From JAFEDN01 sp963697455 (GTDB lineage: Bacteria > Pseudomonadota > Gammaproteobacteria > Coxiellales > Coxiellaceae), in contig CAVOOI010000007.1 of the NCBI GenBank assembly GCA_963697455.1, positions 310,001 through 374,000 on the forward strand: DNA of 64,000 nt, written 5' to 3'. The notes below the pieces were generated by a model that was not told the DNA's origin, ran no database searches, and saw nothing but the letters and a program-made list of their open reading frames with translations. Numbering within the stretch: the stretch's first letter is position 1; every line of letters begins with the position of its first letter. This document shows positions 26,040-34,354 of the stretch, in pieces. The position numbers and the translations under genes are program-made.

Positions 26040-26180
26040 CGAAATCATTCCTAAAGGAAAAAGGAAAACTGTACCTGAGCTTTCCTGAGTAAGCAACCAA
26101 TAACATTCGTGATTGGCGCCTGTGATATTGCCGACACGCCCACCGTCAAGGCGTGAATGAGCCGACGGGTGACAGACGGA

Positions 26181-26224
26181 ACTTTTTATTTTTTGCTCGT
26201 TTTTACGAGCAAAAAATAAAAAGT
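26181..26224. repeat. Perfect 20-bp hairpin with 4-base loop
   Basis: Arms 26181-26200 and 26205-26224 are exact complements, giving a strong hairpin with an A/T-rich stem base and a GCTCGT/ACGAGC top. Lying in the 549-bp non-coding space between yciB and yciO, it belongs to a larger palindrome interrupted by the MITE-like element just to its right. It could terminate transcripts from either side. Confidence 0.85.
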
Positions 26225-26237
26225 GGAGTCTGGCAGG

Positions 26238-26425
26238 CCAATGCCATTAAGTTAAGAAACCGAGCCTATTATTCCTTCCCCCCTCCCAGGGGGAAGGTTA
26301 GGATGGGGGTGATTAACAACATGTTTTTTTCGGGATTTTTATTACTATTAACCATCCCCACCCTAACCCTCCCCTTGGGAAGGGGAGGGAATAGTACTCT
26401 AGAGTCCTTAACTTAATGGCATTGG
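26238..26425. mobile_element. 188-bp MITE-like element with perfect 19-bp ends and 9-bp target duplication
   Basis: Terminal inverted repeats CCAATGCCATTAAGTTAAG (26238-26256) and its exact complement (26407-26425) enclose a core made of two complementary blocks rich in CCCCACCCTAACCC. TCTGGCAGG is repeated directly outside both ends (26229-26237 and 26426-26434), as after transposition. No ORF of substance lies inside, so a transposase must act in trans. A decayed relative sits at 41755-41851. Nothing else was seen in 26426-26588 apart from the leader of yciO. Confidence 0.8.
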
Positions 26426-26588
26426 TCTGGCAGGCCCCGGCGAGTGCTTAACCCGCTATTGCTTGACGGTTTTTTAAAACATTGGCGGGTTCTGGGATAA
26501 AATAGTTAAGTTGACGCCTATGCGGGAATGACATGATTCATGCTGTCAACTTTAATCGGATCTATTCAGATGATATGATCTTCCCTCT

Positions 26589-27212
26589 ATGACGCAGAAA
26601 TTAACTATTCATCCGCAAAATCCTCAACCGCGATTGATTCAGCAGGCAGTTGAGATAGTCAGAGAAGGCGGGGTCATGGTTTACCCGACTGACTCCGCTT
26701 ATGCCTTGGGCTGCCGCTTAGGCGATAAGAGTGCGAGTGAGCGGATTCGGCAAATTCGACAATTAGACAAGCATCATCATTTTACCCTGGTTTGTAATGA
26801 TTTATCGCAACTTTCAACTTATGCCCGGGTGGATAATCCTACGTTTCGCTTGTTAAAAGCCTATACTCCCGGGCCTTATACTTTTATTTTAGAAGCGACT
26901 AAAGAAGTACCGCGGCGATTATTACATCCACGCCGCAAAACGATTGGTTTGCGCGTGCCGGACCATCCAATTACCCAAGCATTGCTAGCTGCTTTGGGTG
27001 AACCATTAATGAGCGTCACGTTAATACTACCAGGCCGTACGCGTCCTTTAGTAGATGTGGAAGAAATCGTGACTGCTTTGCGTCATCAAGTTGATTTAAT
27101 TATTGACGGTGGTCATTGCAATGACGACCCCACTAGCGTGATTGACCTAACTCAGCAACCACCGCAAATCGTGCGGATAGGCAAAGGAGACGTTAGTGGT
27201 TTTGCGGGGTAA
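26589..27212 (+). CDS. yciO: YciO/TsaC-family threonylcarbamoyl-AMP synthase-like protein
   Basis: 207 residues of the YrdC/Sua5 fold: G-G-V-M-V-Y-P-T-D-S-A-Y-A-L-G-C (about 27-42), an R-Q-L-D-K-H-H-H-F segment where TsaC has K-R, P-G-P-Y-T-F-I-L-E and T-I-G-L-R-V-P-D-H. These details fit the YciO branch. TsaC makes the threonylcarbamoyl-AMP used for t6A in tRNA; YciO's activity is less certain. It is followed by scpA at 25 bp. Confidence 0.88.
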   Translation: MTQKLTIHPQNPQPRLIQQAVEIVREGGVMVYPTDSAYALGCRLGDKSASERIRQIRQLDKHHHFTLVCNDLSQLSTYARVDNPTFRLLKAYTPGPYTFILEATKEVPRRLLHPRRKTIGLRVPDHPITQALLAALGEPLMSVTLILPGRTRPLVDVEEIVTALRHQVDLIIDGGHCNDDPTSVIDLTQQPPQIVRIGKGDVSGFAG

Positions 27213-27237
27213 TGTGCTAAAATGCCTGTTTTAGCGG

Positions 27238-28038
27238 ATGAGGGTTGGTTCTGTGCTTGAAAGTGAACAGGTGAGCGCCAGAGTGCATGGTGAGCAGTTA
27301 ATTGAACTGCCGCAAGACCTTTATATCCCGCCTGAAGCGTTACGGATTTTTTTGGAAACCTTTGAAGGCCCCTTAGACCTCCTGCTTTACTTAATCAAAA
27401 AAGATAATTTTGATATCTTAGATATCCCAATCGCCGAGATCACCCGTCAGTATATGCGGTATATTGAACTGATGCATGAACTGGAATTAGAACTGGCGGC
27501 TGAATATTTATTGATGGCGGCCATGTTAGCTGAAATTAAATCACGGCTATTGTTGCCTAAGCCTCCAGCCGCCGAAGAGAGCGATGAAACTGACCCCCGT
27601 GCTGAGTTAGTGCGGCGTTTGCAGGAATATGAGCGCTTTCAGCAAGCTGCGGCCAATTTAGATCAGCTACCGCGAGTAGAGCGCGATATTTTTGTCGCCG
27701 ACGCTGATAATCCGCCCTTTGATCAAGAACCGGTTAAACCTCTTATTTCCCTGGAGGAAATTGCGCTCGCTTTTCAAAATGTGCTGGCGCGGGCTAAATT
27801 ATTTGCCCATCACCAGGTCACCCCGGAAGTTTTGTCGATTCGCGAGCGGATGTCTTTAGTGCTGAGCCAGCTTAACTCTCCGGAATTCGTTGAATTTACC
27901 CGGTTCTTTCGAGTGGATGAAGGCTCGATGGGTGTAGTCGTGACCTTGATTGCGATTTTAGAACTCATCCGGCAATCTGCTATTGAGTTGGTGCAGGCGC
28001 AACCGTTTGCGCCCATTTACATTAAAATTAAAGGATAG
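27238..28038 (+). CDS. scpA: Segregation and condensation protein A
   Basis: 266 residues. F-E-G-P-L-D-L-L-L-Y-L-I (about 41-52) and the acidic helical A-E-Y-L-L-M-A-A-M-L-A-E-I-K-S-R-L-L-L-P segment are ScpA signatures, and the C-terminal winged helix ends V-V-T-L-I-A-I-L-E-L-I. ScpA is the kleisin of the SMC-ScpAB complex that compacts and segregates the chromosome. A GTG at codon 6 is an alternative start. scpB follows 7 bp later. Confidence 0.93.
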   Translation: MRVGSVLESEQVSARVHGEQLIELPQDLYIPPEALRIFLETFEGPLDLLLYLIKKDNFDILDIPIAEITRQYMRYIELMHELELELAAEYLLMAAMLAEIKSRLLLPKPPAAEESDETDPRAELVRRLQEYERFQQAAANLDQLPRVERDIFVADADNPPFDQEPVKPLISLEEIALAFQNVLARAKLFAHHQVTPEVLSIRERMSLVLSQLNSPEFVEFTRFFRVDEGSMGVVVTLIAILELIRQSAIELVQAQPFAPIYIKIKG

Positions 28039-28045
28039 TGGGAAT

Positions 28046-28727
28046 ATGGCTTTAGACAATTTAGAACAGCTCATTGAAGCGGTTTTATTTACCGCAGGTG
28101 AACCAGTTTCTATTGAGCGGTTGCAACAATTAATTGATGATCAACAGGATATTTCCGGTTTGTCATTAATTCAGGCTATCGATGCATCTCCACTTGAGGA
28201 AGTGACCGAGCCCTCAGCAATCTCCAAAATTTCGCTAAAAGAATTTGCGAGAATTGCTCCAAACTATCGCCCAACGTTATCAGGATCGCGGGATTGAATT
28301 AGTGGAAGTGGCCAGCGGTTACCGTTTTCAGGCGCGAACCGAGTTCACGCCGTGGTTACAGAGATTACACGCCCGTAAACCAGCGCGTTATTCGCGGGCA
28401 TTTTTAGAAACGCTCGCATTGATTGCTTACCGTCAACCACTGACTCGGGGAGAAATTGAAGAGGTTCGCGGCGTGGCCGTCAGTACCCAGATTATTAAAT
28501 CTTTGCTCGATTTAGAGTGGATTCGAGTAGTGGGACAGCGCGACGTGCCAGGAAAACCGGCTCTGTACGCGACCACGAAAAAATTCTTAGATGATTTTAA
28601 TTTACGGAGCTTAAACGAATTGCCGCTGTTGCAGGAACCGAGAAACTTAGAACAGTTTGAACAACAAATCAGCGAACAATTGGAGATGAACTACAGAATT
28701 CCTGAACTAGCAGAGGTTACACTCTAG
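28046..28727 (+). pseudogene. scpB: Segregation and condensation protein B, interrupted by one frameshift
   Basis: The first frame from ATG 28046 gives M-A-L-D-N-L-E-Q-L-I-E-A-V-L-F-T-A-G-E-P-V and runs to a stop at 28297; the second, one base on, resumes with L-R-E-L-L-Q-T-I-A-Q-R-Y and keeps the rest of ScpB (S-R-A-F-L-E-T-L-A-L-I-A-Y-R-Q-P and V-G-Q-R-D-V-P-G-K-P) to 28727. One extra base near 28,230-28,245, by the CTAAAAGAATTT run, explains it. An unusually long acidic linker (about 40 residues) lies between the N-terminal helix and the first wing. Most likely intact in life, but a true lesion is possible. Confidence 0.85.
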
Positions 28728-29391
28728 CGTAGCCCATGTTGGCCAGATCCGTTACCGTTACGCTTTCCAAATTATCTACGCAATAATCAGCTAACGTCAG
28801 CCGTTCACGAGGATGAGTGGTGGTGACGGCGAGTACGGTCATCCCAGCGGTTTTGGCCGCAATAACCCCCGCAGGCGAATCTTCGATGGCTAAGCAAAAT
28901 TCTGGCAATACATTCAATTGCTGGGCCGCCATGCGGTAACCGGTAGGGTCAGGTTTTCCCGCAGGAACGTCTTCAATCGACACGATAGTTTTAAAATAGG
29001 GGGTAAGGTCTTCATTGTCCAAAGAGGCTAATAAAAGGTTAATCTCATTTTTGAAGCTGCCCGAGCAAATAGCTAAGGGATATCGCGCGGCGGCGCTTTT
29101 AATCAATGAGATAACGCCTGCGCAGGCTTTGGCAGTTTCTAAAAGTTCCCGGTAATGGTTGACCTTAGCTTCCACCAGGGCTTGAGCTTGTTGTTCAATA
29201 GGATTTAACTGGTGTTTCACGCAAAAACGTTGAAAATTGTTTAAATCGGGCTGGCCAACGCATTCTTGCAAATAAGAACGGAAATCGACAGTGATTCCTA
29301 AAGGAGAGAGAACACTTTGAGTAGCTTGAAAATGGAGCGGTTCACTATCCGCTATAACACCATCAAAATCAAAAATAATAGCTTGCAACAT
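28717..29391 (-). CDS. HAD-family hydrolase, phosphoglucomutase/phosphatase-like
   Basis: 224 residues. Motif I D-F-D-G-V-I-A-D-S (8-16) with the nucleophile aspartate, motif II C-S-G-S, motif III lysine in A-G-K-P-D-P, and motif IV E-D-S-P-A-G-V-I-A-A place it in HAD subfamily IA with an alpha-helical cap. Substrate cannot be told from sequence; beta-phosphoglucomutase, phosphoglycolate phosphatase and sugar-phosphate phosphatases share this look. It converges with scpB, overlapping its end by 11 bp. Confidence 0.85.
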   Translation of the reverse strand: MLQAIIFDFDGVIADSEPLHFQATQSVLSPLGITVDFRSYLQECVGQPDLNNFQRFCVKHQLNPIEQQAQALVEAKVNHYRELLETAKACAGVISLIKSAAARYPLAICSGSFKNEINLLLASLDNEDLTPYFKTIVSIEDVPAGKPDPTGYRMAAQQLNVLPEFCLAIEDSPAGVIAAKTAGMTVLAVTTTHPRERLTLADYCVDNLESVTVTDLANMGYARV

Positions 29392-29456
29392 ATCAAACCA
29401 TTATAACATACCCTTTAACTTGAAACAACTGAAGAATAATGAACGCATTTGCAGAG

Positions 29457-29648
29457 TAAATATTGTTTAACCCGCACAGGCACGAGTAGGAGTATAAAGC
29501 GGAGAGCTTATCCGGCGCGCGCAGTGGAGCCGTTGCAAAGAGGTGGTACTCTGCTCATCCATACCGGCGTAATGAGCACGTCGGATAAGCTCGCAGCTTT
29601 GTACTCCGGCGAATCACTGCGATTTCTGGGCGGGTTAAACAATATTTA
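29457..29648. repeat. 192-bp nested palindrome with perfect 19-bp outer arms
   Basis: TAAATATTGTTTAACCCGC (29457-29475) is exactly complementary to 29630-29648. Inside, GGAGTATAAAGC...GCTTATCCG (about 29489-29514) pairs with CGGATAAGCTCG...TACTCC (about 29582-29607) with a few mismatches. AACGCATTTG lies just outside on the left (29442-29451), as it does beside the repeats at 52588-52767 and 63245-63428. It fills the gap between two minus-strand genes, just past the mutS stop. Confidence 0.8.
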
Positions 29649-29660
29649 CGGGTTGGGAGG

Positions 29661-32233
29661 TTACTGCAATAGTTGACTAGAAAGTTGGTATAAAATTTCC
29701 ATGGCTTGTTTAGGAGTCAGTTCATCGAGCTTGAGCCGGGATAGGGCTTCTAGCACTGGATGTGGTAATGGATCAATATCCAGATTTTCCTGATAGGGTG
29801 GTTTGGGCGCATGCCAATGCGATGAGCTTTGCATTTCCAGCTCGCGTAGCTTGGCTTTAGCTTCCTGAATGACTTGCTGTGGTACTCCCGCTAACTGCGC
29901 GACTTGCAAACCATAGCTTTGATTGGCTGGGCCGTCTTTGAGCGCATGTAAGAAGACAATCTGTTCACCATATTCAGCCGCATCTAAGTGCACATTGACA
30001 ACTCCGGATAGACTATCGGCTAGAGCGGTCAATTCAAAATAATGAGTGGCGAACAAAGTGAAGGCTTTGATTACTGTGGCCAAATGTCCGGCGCTTGCCC
30101 AGGCAAGAGACAGCCCATCAAATGTGCTGGTGCCCCGGCCAACTTCATCCATCAACACTAGGCTATCCTCAGTAGCATTGCGTAATATATTGGCGGTTTC
30201 AGTCATTTCCACCATAAAAGTAGAGCGGCCACTCGCCAAATCATCGGCGGCGCCGATACGAGTAAAAATCCGGTCAATCGGGCCAATCACGGCGGAATCG
30301 GCGGGAACATAACTACCCATGTGGGCAAGCAGCACGATCAATGCCGTTTGCCGCATGTAGGTAGATTTTCCGCCCATATTGGGGCCGGTGATGATTAACA
30401 TCTGGCGTTGACTGTTTAATTCAGTATCATTGGCGATAAACGGTTTCTCTAAAACCTGTTCGATAACCGGGTGGCGGCCATTTTTAATTGAAATTCCTGC
30501 TGTTTCCGCTAATTCGGGCGCTGTCCAATTGAAGCGGTCAGCGGTGTACGCTAAATTGCTCAGCACATCTAATTCCGCCAAGGCGAGGGCGCAATCTTGT
30601 AAAGGCGCTAAGTGCTGATTAATCTCTGCTAATAGCCCTTCATATAATATTTTTTCTTGGGCCAGCGCGCGGAATTGGCTGCTTAATACTTGATCTTCAT
30701 AAGATTTGAGCTCAGGCGTAATGTAACGTTCTGCATTTTTTAAAGTTTGCCGGCGAATGTAATTTCCAGGCGCCTGCGCCGCTTGCTGCCGGGAAATTTC
30801 GATATAATATCCGTGGACCCGATTATAACCGACTTTTAAAGTGCTGATTTTGGTGCGCTCGCGTTCCTGGCGTTCAAAATTTAATAAAAATTCCTGGCTA
30901 TTACTGCTTAAATTGCGTAAGTCATCCAGGGTTTGATCATAACCCGCGTTAATAACGCCGCCGTCACGAATGACCATCGGGGGTACTTCCACGATCGCTT
31001 TAACTAAAATATGGTACAAATTATTAAATTGACCCAGGAATCTATCCAGATGCTTTAAGCGTTCAGTTTGAATTTTGGCTAATTCATGATGCAGCATCGG
31101 CACTAAACCTAGAGTATACCGCAATGCAGTCAGGTCTCTGGGCCTTGCCGAACCTAGGGCTACGCGCGCTAAAATCCGTTCCAGATCACCGCAACCACTT
31201 AAAATCTGGCGTAAATTGTTTTGTAAATGAGTTTGCAAAAGTTCTTGAATGCTGGCTTGTCTTTCCTGCAATTGATTCCGGTTGCGTAATGGTTGATTAA
31301 GCCAGCGCCGTAATAACCGGGCGCCCATCGAAGTTTTAGTGTGATCGATCACGCTGGTTAAACAGTGGTCCGATCCGCCATTTAGATTACGCGTCAGCTC
31401 CAAATTGCGGCGGGTGGCGGCGTCTAAGAGTACATAAGAAAGTGGATATTCTACTTGGATAGTTTGCAGGTGAGGCAATGCCGAACGTTGGGTGTATTGC
31501 AAATATTGGAGTAGACAGCCAGCTGCACTGATCGCCAACGGCAAATGCATCACTCCAAAGCCGGTTAAATCTTGGGCGCCAAATTGCTTGCACAGTAAAG
31601 TTTGTGCGGTATTTTGTTCAAACTCCCATAATGGCCGGCGCTGCAAGGCGCAACCTGAGAAATGAAGCTCGGGGTCATTATTGACTTCACTAATCAGTAA
31701 TTCCCGAGGCTTTAACCGTTCTAGTTCCGCCAGTAATGCGGGCTTGCCATTCACTTCTTCGACTATAAACCGGCCATTGGTGATATCAAAAACTGCAATA
31801 CCATAATTTTCGCCTTGTTCGATAATGGCCACGAGATAATTATCGCGCTGTTCTTCGAGTAGGGCTTCATCACTGACAGTGCCAGGCGTCAGATCCGGGT
31901 TATTTCCCGAGTCATGGGGCCCTTGCCGCTTTCCGGATTACCGGTTTGCTCGCAGATCACCACAGATTCGCCTAAGCGCACCAATCTTGCTAAATAAGTT
32001 TCTACAGCATGGGCGGGAACGCCGGCCATAGGGATAGGCGCGCCGCCGGAATGACCGCGCTGAGTTAAGGTGATATTTAATAGCTTCGCGGCGCGTTCAG
32101 CATCTTGATAAAATAACTCATAGAAATCACCCATCCGGTAAAATAATAAGGTATGCGGATATTGGGCTTTGAGTTGCAGATATTGCTGCATCATGGGGGT
32201 ATGATTGTTTAATGAAGAAGTCACTGTCGTCAT
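29661..32233 (-). pseudogene. mutS: DNA mismatch repair protein MutS with one frameshift
   Basis: The 5' frame (32233-31889) covers the mismatch-binding domain with F-Y-R-M-G-D-F-Y-E-L-F (the conserved Phe-x-Glu); the 3' frame carries on from T-P-G-T-V-S-D-E-A-L-L-E-E and includes Walker A G-P-N-M-G-G-K-S-T, D-E-V-G-R-G-T-S-T and the C-terminal helix-turn-helix. Between them R-I-(V)-T-P-G lacks a single base (ATC-TGACG at about 31,890). All other parts look complete, about 857 residues. The ATG at 32233 has an AAGGA site. If real, the loss would give a mutator; a base-calling error is as likely. Confidence 0.9.
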
Positions 32234-32358
32234 AAACTTATCCTTGCGATCTAAATTTAAAGTATACCTAGGTAATTGAGGTCTATCCATAATTACTGTA
32301 TTTGCTACTGGGTTCAGTAAAGCATAAGATATTTGGGTATTAATTTAAGAGAATAAAT

Positions 32359-32862
32359 ATGGCTGAGAATAATTTTCATTTGAGCCAGCAATTAGCTATC
32401 GTATTACAGCGGCATCGGTTAACATTAGCGCTTGCGGAATCTTGTACCGGTGGGGGATTAGCTTATCAACTTACCGCCGTTCCAGATGGTTCGTCATGGT
32501 TTGAACGTTGTTTTGTAACTTATAGCGATACCTCGAAAATTGAAATGCTAGGCGTCAATCCAAAAACCTTGGAAAAGCATGGTGCGGTCAGTGGCGAAAC
32601 CGCCATCGAAATGGCAAAAGGCGCTATTAAACATAGTAATGCAAGTATTTCTTTAAGTATTACTGGAATAGCGGGCCCCAGTGGCGGCTCGCCAAAAAAA
32701 CCAGTAGGGACCGTGTATTTTGGTTTGGCGGACCGGCAAGGTTTTTCGCAAAGCCGGATAGGTCACTTTGCCAGTGGCCGCCAACAGATCCGAGTGGATT
32801 CGGTGAGTTTCGCCCTCCATTGGCTATTAGAATATGTCAATAATATAAACGTAGGAGAATAG
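32359..32862 (+). CDS. pncC: Nicotinamide-nucleotide amidohydrolase PncC (CinA C-terminal family)
   Basis: 167 residues with the CinA-C signatures A-E-S-C-T-G-G-G-L (about 27-35), Y-S-D-T-S-K-I-E-M-L-G-V and T-G-I-A-G-P-S-G-G-S. It deamidates NMN to NaMN in the pyridine nucleotide cycle. Lacking the N-terminal MoCF domain, it is the stand-alone short form. It starts 1 bp ahead of recA, the usual cinA-recA order, and is transcribed away from mutS. Confidence 0.93.
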   Translation: MAENNFHLSQQLAIVLQRHRLTLALAESCTGGGLAYQLTAVPDGSSWFERCFVTYSDTSKIEMLGVNPKTLEKHGAVSGETAIEMAKGAIKHSNASISLSITGIAGPSGGSPKKPVGTVYFGLADRQGFSQSRIGHFASGRQQIRVDSVSFALHWLLEYVNNINVGE

Positions 32863-32863
32863 A

Positions 32864-33901
32864 ATGAGTAGTGCATTGACCGACAAACAGAAAGCGCTCA
32901 GCGCAGCTAAAGCTCAGATAGAGCGCCAGTTTGGTAAAGGTTCATTGATGTGTTTGGGCGACGGTGATGTCGCTCGCGATATTGAAGCTATTTCCAGCGG
33001 GTCTATCGGTTTGGATATCGCTTTAGGGATCGGCGGCTTGCCCAGAGGACGCGTCGTCGAAATTTATGGCCCGGAATCTTCCGGTAAAACTACGCTGACC
33101 TTAGAGACAATCGCTTCTTGTCAGCGTCAAGGTGGCACGGCTGCATTTATCGACGCAGAACACGCCTTGGATACCGTCTACGCCCAACAAATCGGCGTAA
33201 ATATCAATGAATTACTCCTATCTCAACCGGATACCGGCGAGCAGGGCTTAGAGATTACTGACATGCTGGTGCGCTCTGGCGCGGTGGATATGGTAGTCAT
33301 CGATTCGGTGGCCGCCCTGACTCCTAAAGCTGAAATTGAAGGGGAAATGGGTGATTCCCATATGGGATTGCAGGCGCGTTTAATGTCGCAAGCATTACGT
33401 AAATTAACGGCTAATATCAAAAAATCTAACACTTTGGTTATTTTTATTAATCAAATCCGGATGAAAATCGGCGTGATGTTCGGAAATCCTGAAACCACTA
33501 CCGGCGGTAATGCCTTGAAATTTTATGCTTCGGTGCGCTTAGACATACGTCGAACCGGCTCAGTGAAAAAAGGTGAGGAAATTTTAGGCAGTGAAACCCG
33601 GGTCAAAGTGGTTAAGAACAAAATTGCTCCGCCGTTTAAACAAGCTGCGTTTGATATCCTGTATGGAGAAGGCATTTCCAGGGAAGGCGAACTGATTGAT
33701 TTAGGCTCGGAAAATGAACTAGTCGAAAAATCAGGCGCGTGGTATAGCTGTAACGGCGTGCGCATAGGCCAAGGCAAAGATAACGCGCGTCAATATTTGA
33801 AGGATAACCCTACCATGGCGCAAAACCTAGAAAAAGCTTTGCGGGAAAAGCTGCTACCTAAAAAAAATGAAAAGGTAGTTGAAGAAACTGTTGAGGGCTA
33901 A
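32864..33901 (+). CDS. recA: Recombinase RecA
   Basis: 345 residues, full length. Walker A G-P-E-S-S-G-K-T-T (about 68-76), Walker B V-V-I-D-S-V-A-A-L (about 143-151), loop L1 E-G-E-M-G-D, loop L2 F-I-N-Q-I-R-M-K-I-G-V-M-F-G-N-P-E-T-T-T-G-G-N-A-L-K and the acidic C-terminus are present. It forms the strand-exchange filament. No LexA box was found upstream. The stop TAA is followed in the same frame, with no ATG/GTG/TTG start for 66 bases, by recX. Confidence 0.97.
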   Translation: MSSALTDKQKALSAAKAQIERQFGKGSLMCLGDGDVARDIEAISSGSIGLDIALGIGGLPRGRVVEIYGPESSGKTTLTLETIASCQRQGGTAAFIDAEHALDTVYAQQIGVNINELLLSQPDTGEQGLEITDMLVRSGAVDMVVIDSVAALTPKAEIEGEMGDSHMGLQARLMSQALRKLTANIKKSNTLVIFINQIRMKIGVMFGNPETTTGGNALKFYASVRLDIRRTGSVKKGEEILGSETRVKVVKNKIAPPFKQAAFDILYGEGISREGELIDLGSENELVEKSGAWYSCNGVRIGQGKDNARQYLKDNPTMAQNLEKALREKLLPKKNEKVVEETVEG

Positions 33902-34354
33902 GTTATTAGTGCTATTCGTCAGCAGGCGCTTAGGTTTCTAGCTCGCCGAGAACATTCACGCTATGAATTGCAGCGTAAATTAACTGCGAAAGGCTGGGAT
34001 ATCCAGCAGATCAATCTAGCTTTAGATGAGTTGGCGAGCGATAACCTGCAAGATGATGCTCGCTATATTGCAACTTACATTCATTCTCGCAGCGAAGCGG
34101 GTTATGGTCCTCGGCGAATTTTAGCTGAATTAGCGAATCGCGGAATTAAAAATGTCCCGGCTGAACTGGCTGATGAAAATAGCGCGGAATGGTTAGCCGT
34201 ATTAACTCGAGTTTGGCGGAAAAAATTTAAAGGCCAAGCGCCACCAGACCTGAAAATTAAAGTCAAACAAATCCGTTTTTTAATATACCGGGGCTTCGCG
34301 CCTGAACAAGTAAATGCTTTATGCAGCGGGGGGGTTTATGAAATTAATGAATAG
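33902..34354 (+). CDS. recX: RecA regulator RecX, start codon unclear
   Basis: The RecX three-helix repeats run I-R-Q-Q-A-L-R-F-L-A-R-R-E-H-S-R-Y-E-L-Q-R-K-L (starting right after the recA stop), D-D-A-R-Y-I-A-T-Y-I-H-S-R-S-E-A-G-Y-G-P-R-R-I and K-I-K-V-K-Q-I-R-F-L-I-Y-R-G-F. The first helix is encoded but has no in-frame ATG, GTG or TTG before it; the earliest normal start, TTG at 33968, would delete it. A GTG at 33908 in another frame would restore it if one base is missing. ATT start, readthrough from recA, or an indel are all possible. It inhibits RecA filament growth. Confidence 0.85.
   Translation, partial: VISAIRQQALRFLARREHSRYELQRKLTAKGWDIQQINLALDELASDNLQDDARYIATYIHSRSEAGYGPRRILAELANRGIKNVPAELADENSAEWLAVLTRVWRKKFKGQAPPDLKIKVKQIRFLIYRGFAPEQVNALCSGGVYEINE

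Noticed and set aside
26153..26416. An 87-codon open frame across the MITE
   Set aside because: It runs through the inverted repeats, has no ribosome-binding site, and its translation is the repeat itself.
28231..28245. Programmed ribosomal frameshift in scpB
   Set aside because: No standard slippery heptamer with stem-loop; similar single-base breaks in other genes make an indel the simpler answer.
29449..29676. A 75-codon open frame over the palindrome after mutS
   Set aside because: It is made of the two palindrome arms and has no homology or start signal.
32291..32358. Possible LexA box between mutS and pncC-recA (CTGTATTTGCTACTG)
   Set aside because: The right half is CTG rather than ACAG, so it does not fit CTGT-N8-ACAG.
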